DNA of 6,582 nt from Spirochaetales bacterium (GTDB lineage Bacteria; Spirochaetota; Spirochaetia; DSM-27196; SKKC01). Position numbers and translations under genes: made by a program. Below the pieces are notes generated by a model, which was given only the letters and a program-made list of their open reading frames with translations, was not told where the DNA came from and did not search any database. Shown piece after piece: positions 5,123 to 6,582 of the stretch. The DNA lies in NCBI GenBank assembly GCA_007126865.1, contig SLAN01000133.1, positions 1 through 6,582 on the forward strand, in the 5' to 3' direction. Numbering within the stretch: the first letter of the stretch is position 1; every line of letters starts with the position of its first letter.

Positions 5123-6582
5123 CTACTGTATCGGAATCGGCGTGGTCCAGATTCGGTCGATTCGTAGCTCGATCGGGGGGTCGAGAAAGCGGAGAAAACG
5201 GGTTCTGGTCGTTTCGTCGACGAATGACTCGTATCGCACATCAACCTGCCCGTCTCCGTCGTAGTCCCACTCCGCGAGCCTGCCATCTTCGTAGCTCTCG
5301 ATAAAGTCATAGATGCCGTCCCTGTTGCTGTCATACCCTATCCACGAGAGTACACCTTCATCATATTCTTCGAACACATCAAAGAAGCCGTCACCGACCG
5401 GGTCGCGCAAAGCACGTCGAACCGTGCCCTCCTCGTAGTAAAATACGGAATCAACCCGTCCATCGCCGAGTGTATCCCTGCTCTCGAGAACCGGGACCCC
5501 GTTACGCAGCCGGACGGACGCGGTGACTCGCTCTTCTTCTATCCGCTGCACGAGATAGCTCTCGGTCAGCAGGCGATCTCGCCGAGGCTCGAACGGGGGA
5601 ACGGCAAGAGAAAACGGGAAAAACACCGAATGCACACTCTCGAACCATGGCGAGTCCGGATCGAGAATCGGAAACGCAAAACTCCTCGGTCGCAGGAACA
5701 ACCGCTCGTCGCCTACGGTCGCTCGCGCTACCTCCGGATATTGCCGATACGTCAGCTCGACCTCGTCCACACCTTCCCGTATATCCAGTCGCCGCACCAC
5801 TCGCTGCGGCTCACCGTCCTCGGGTGAGAACTCGATTATCCATTCCGGCCGGCCGTCCACCCGCTCGTCGATTTCCCAACGCACCAGCACACCGTTCTCG
5901 AAATCGAAACGTTCGTCTGCAAGACCGCGACGCTCTCGGTCACGTATGAGTGCACCGGTGAACCGGTCGAAGCGTTCCCGCAGCAGCGTGCGCCCGGTTT
6001 CACCGACTTCCTCGTACAAACTGTGAATGAGTCCGATGTCGCGATCGCCTCCGTGCTCGAAAAAGCGGGAAATCCGCTCCTCCTCCTCAAGGTGGTGCGC
6101 ATAGCGGAAGATTGCCGGATCGTCACCGTCATACTCGAGATAGAGGCGTACGGCACGCTCGCGATCGGCCTCGGTGGCAGCCACACGAACATAACGGAGC
6201 AAGAGGGCATGCCAGTGGGGATTCTCCGGCATGGGATCGTTTTCGATACGGCGAAGCTCCTCGAATCCCGGAGCGTCGTCGAGCTCGAGGATGATGCGGA
6301 AGAATCGCGGATCGTCGGGATAGAGTGTGTCCGCCACCCGTGCCGTCGCGTAGGCCGCCGCGGTATCGCCGGATCGCTTCAACGCTCGCGCCCAGAGCCA
6401 GAGCGCATCCCGGTCGAAGTGGTCGATCCGGTCGACGTAGTCGCCCTGGTCGAAGTGGTCGCCCTGGTCGACGTAGTCGCCCTGGTCGACGTAGTCGCCC
6501 TGGTCGACGTAGTCGCCCTGGTCGACGTAGTCGCCCTGGTCGCGCCGGCCGACCGGATCCCCGAACAGAATCGGCTCGATCA
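5123..6582 (-). CDS. Unrecognised TPR-like protein with Asp-rich repeats, N-terminus beyond window edge
   Basis: The frame is open from the window edge (first full codon at 6580) to TAG at 5125-5123, giving 485 visible residues. A TTG at 6382 is an apparent internal start, but coding character continues upstream of it, so the true start lies outside. In order: 13 leading residues, seven hexapeptide repeats of DQGDYV type (about 14-55), then a helical TPR-like section to about residue 190 (ALWLWARALKRSGDTAAAYA; LLLRYVRVAATEADRERAV). A beta-rich middle follows (GVLVRWEIDERVDGRPEW and onward). The C-terminal part has four acidic repeats, including DSNRDGIYDF and DYDGDGQVDV (about 369-453), which resemble calcium-binding DxDxDG loops. 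No catalytic motif was seen. Composition and the neighbouring lipoprotein protease suggest an envelope or secreted protein, but no signal peptide can be checked. The stop is 58 bp before the protease start, consistent with co-transcription. Function unknown. Confidence 0.85.
   Translation of the reverse strand, partial: IEPILFGDPVGRRDQGDYVDQGDYVDQGDYVDQGDYVDQGDHFDQGDYVDRIDHFDRDALWLWARALKRSGDTAAAYATARVADTLYPDDPRFFRIILELDDAPGFEELRRIENDPMPENPHWHALLLRYVRVAATEADRERAVRLYLEYDGDDPAIFRYAHHLEEEERISRFFEHGGDRDIGLIHSLYEEVGETGRTLLRERFDRFTGALIRDRERRGLADERFDFENGVLVRWEIDERVDGRPEWIIEFSPEDGEPQRVVRRLDIREGVDEVELTYRQYPEVARATVGDERLFLRPRSFAFPILDPDSPWFESVHSVFFPFSLAVPPFEPRRDRLLTESYLVQRIEEERVTASVRLRNGVPVLESRDTLGDGRVDSVFYYEEGTVRRALRDPVGDGFFDVFEEYDEGVLSWIGYDSNRDGIYDFIESYEDGRLAEWDYDGDGQVDVRYESFVDETTRTRFLRFLDPPIELRIDRIWTTPIPIQ
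5222..5476 (-). repeat. Four degenerate acidic protein repeats with DxDxDG-like loops
   Basis: Within the C-terminal part of the TPR-like protein, units of about 22-25 residues recur. They begin DTLGDGRVDSVFYYEEG, DPVGDGFFDVFEEYDEG, DSNRDGIYDFIESYEDG and DYDGDGQVDVRYESF. The shared pattern is D-x-x-x-D/G-D-G-x-x-D followed by an aromatic/acidic strand and a glycine turn. Units 3 and 4 match the DxNxDGxxD and DxDxDGxxD calcium-loop pattern of dockerin and EF-hand-like repeats. Units 1 and 2 have lost one of the acidic ligands (Gly in place of Asp/Asn). The repeats are diverged at DNA level, so they are old, unlike the perfect minisatellite in the same gene. Calcium binding is inference. Confidence 0.7.
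6416..6541 (-). repeat. 18-bp in-frame tandem repeat (minisatellite), seven units
   Basis: Seven consecutive 18-bp units lie in the coding frame of the TPR-like gene. Units 1-4 (6541-6470) and unit 6 (6451-6434) are identical, GACCAGGGCGACTACGTC, encoding DQGDYV. Unit 5 (6469-6452) ends CACTTC and encodes DQGDHF. Unit 7 (6433-6416) is diverged, DRIDHF, and is followed by a partial match DRDALW. Exact nucleotide identity points to recent duplication by slippage or unequal recombination. Gain or loss of units keeps the frame, so copy number could vary without breaking the protein. Confidence 0.95.

Noticed and set aside
5065..5334. N-terminal extension of the protease up to an ATG at 5334
   Set aside because: It would overlap the upstream gene by about 200 bp, is low-complexity Ser/Thr/Arg, and would bury the lipobox signal about 100 residues into the protein.
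6380..6382. TTG as the start of the TPR-like protein
   Set aside because: The frame stays open to the window edge, and the region upstream has an in-frame repeat and sensible coding sequence, so the start is outside the window.
6416..6541. CRISPR array
   Set aside because: The 18-bp units abut directly with no spacers and stay in a coding frame.

Overview
The window holds five genes, all on the minus strand, packed like one operon read from position 6582 down to 1. Base composition is moderately GC-rich (roughly 55-60% by eye). Gene content (a lipoprotein trypsin-like/PDZ protease, a TPR-like protein with acidic D-x-D-G repeats, a cheR-cheB pair and a REC-PAS-histidine kinase) fits a free-living spirochaete of the Spirochaeta/Alkalispirochaeta/Salinispira kind. 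That taxonomic reading is inference from gene style and is not proven by any marker in the window.

Layout in transcription order: (1) 6582-5123, the 3' part of an unrecognised secreted or envelope-type protein. It has an 18-bp in-frame minisatellite near the window edge, a TPR-like helical section and a C-terminal series of DxDxDG-like repeats. (2) 5064-3268, a predicted lipoprotein with an N-terminal helical (TPR-like) region, a chymotrypsin/HtrA-fold serine protease domain with an intact His-Asp-Ser triad, a PDZ domain and probably a second degenerate PDZ. (3) 3220-2357, cheR, chemoreceptor methyltransferase. (4) 2364-1255, cheB, chemoreceptor methylesterase/deamidase, overlapping cheR by 8 bp. 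(5) 1238 to beyond position 1, a REC-PAS-HisKA-HATPase kinase cut by the window edge.

The gaps between genes are short: 58, 47, -8 and 16 bp. The 58-bp gap holds a GC-rich hairpin over the only purine-rich stretch before the protease start. The 47-bp gap holds a possible sigma70-type promoter and a 13-codon leader ORF whose stop overlaps the cheR start (ATGA). No tRNA, rRNA, CRISPR, insertion sequence or convincing intrinsic terminator was seen.

Functionally, CheR and CheB form the methylation-based adaptation arm of chemotaxis, and the downstream kinase is a plausible extra signal input. The two upstream genes look like envelope proteins, and their link to chemotaxis is only by position. 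Nothing here clearly amounts to a new system. The best second looks are the minisatellite, the Asp-rich repeat protein paired with a lipoprotein protease, the leader ORF before cheR, and the receiver-first kinase attached to cheRB.
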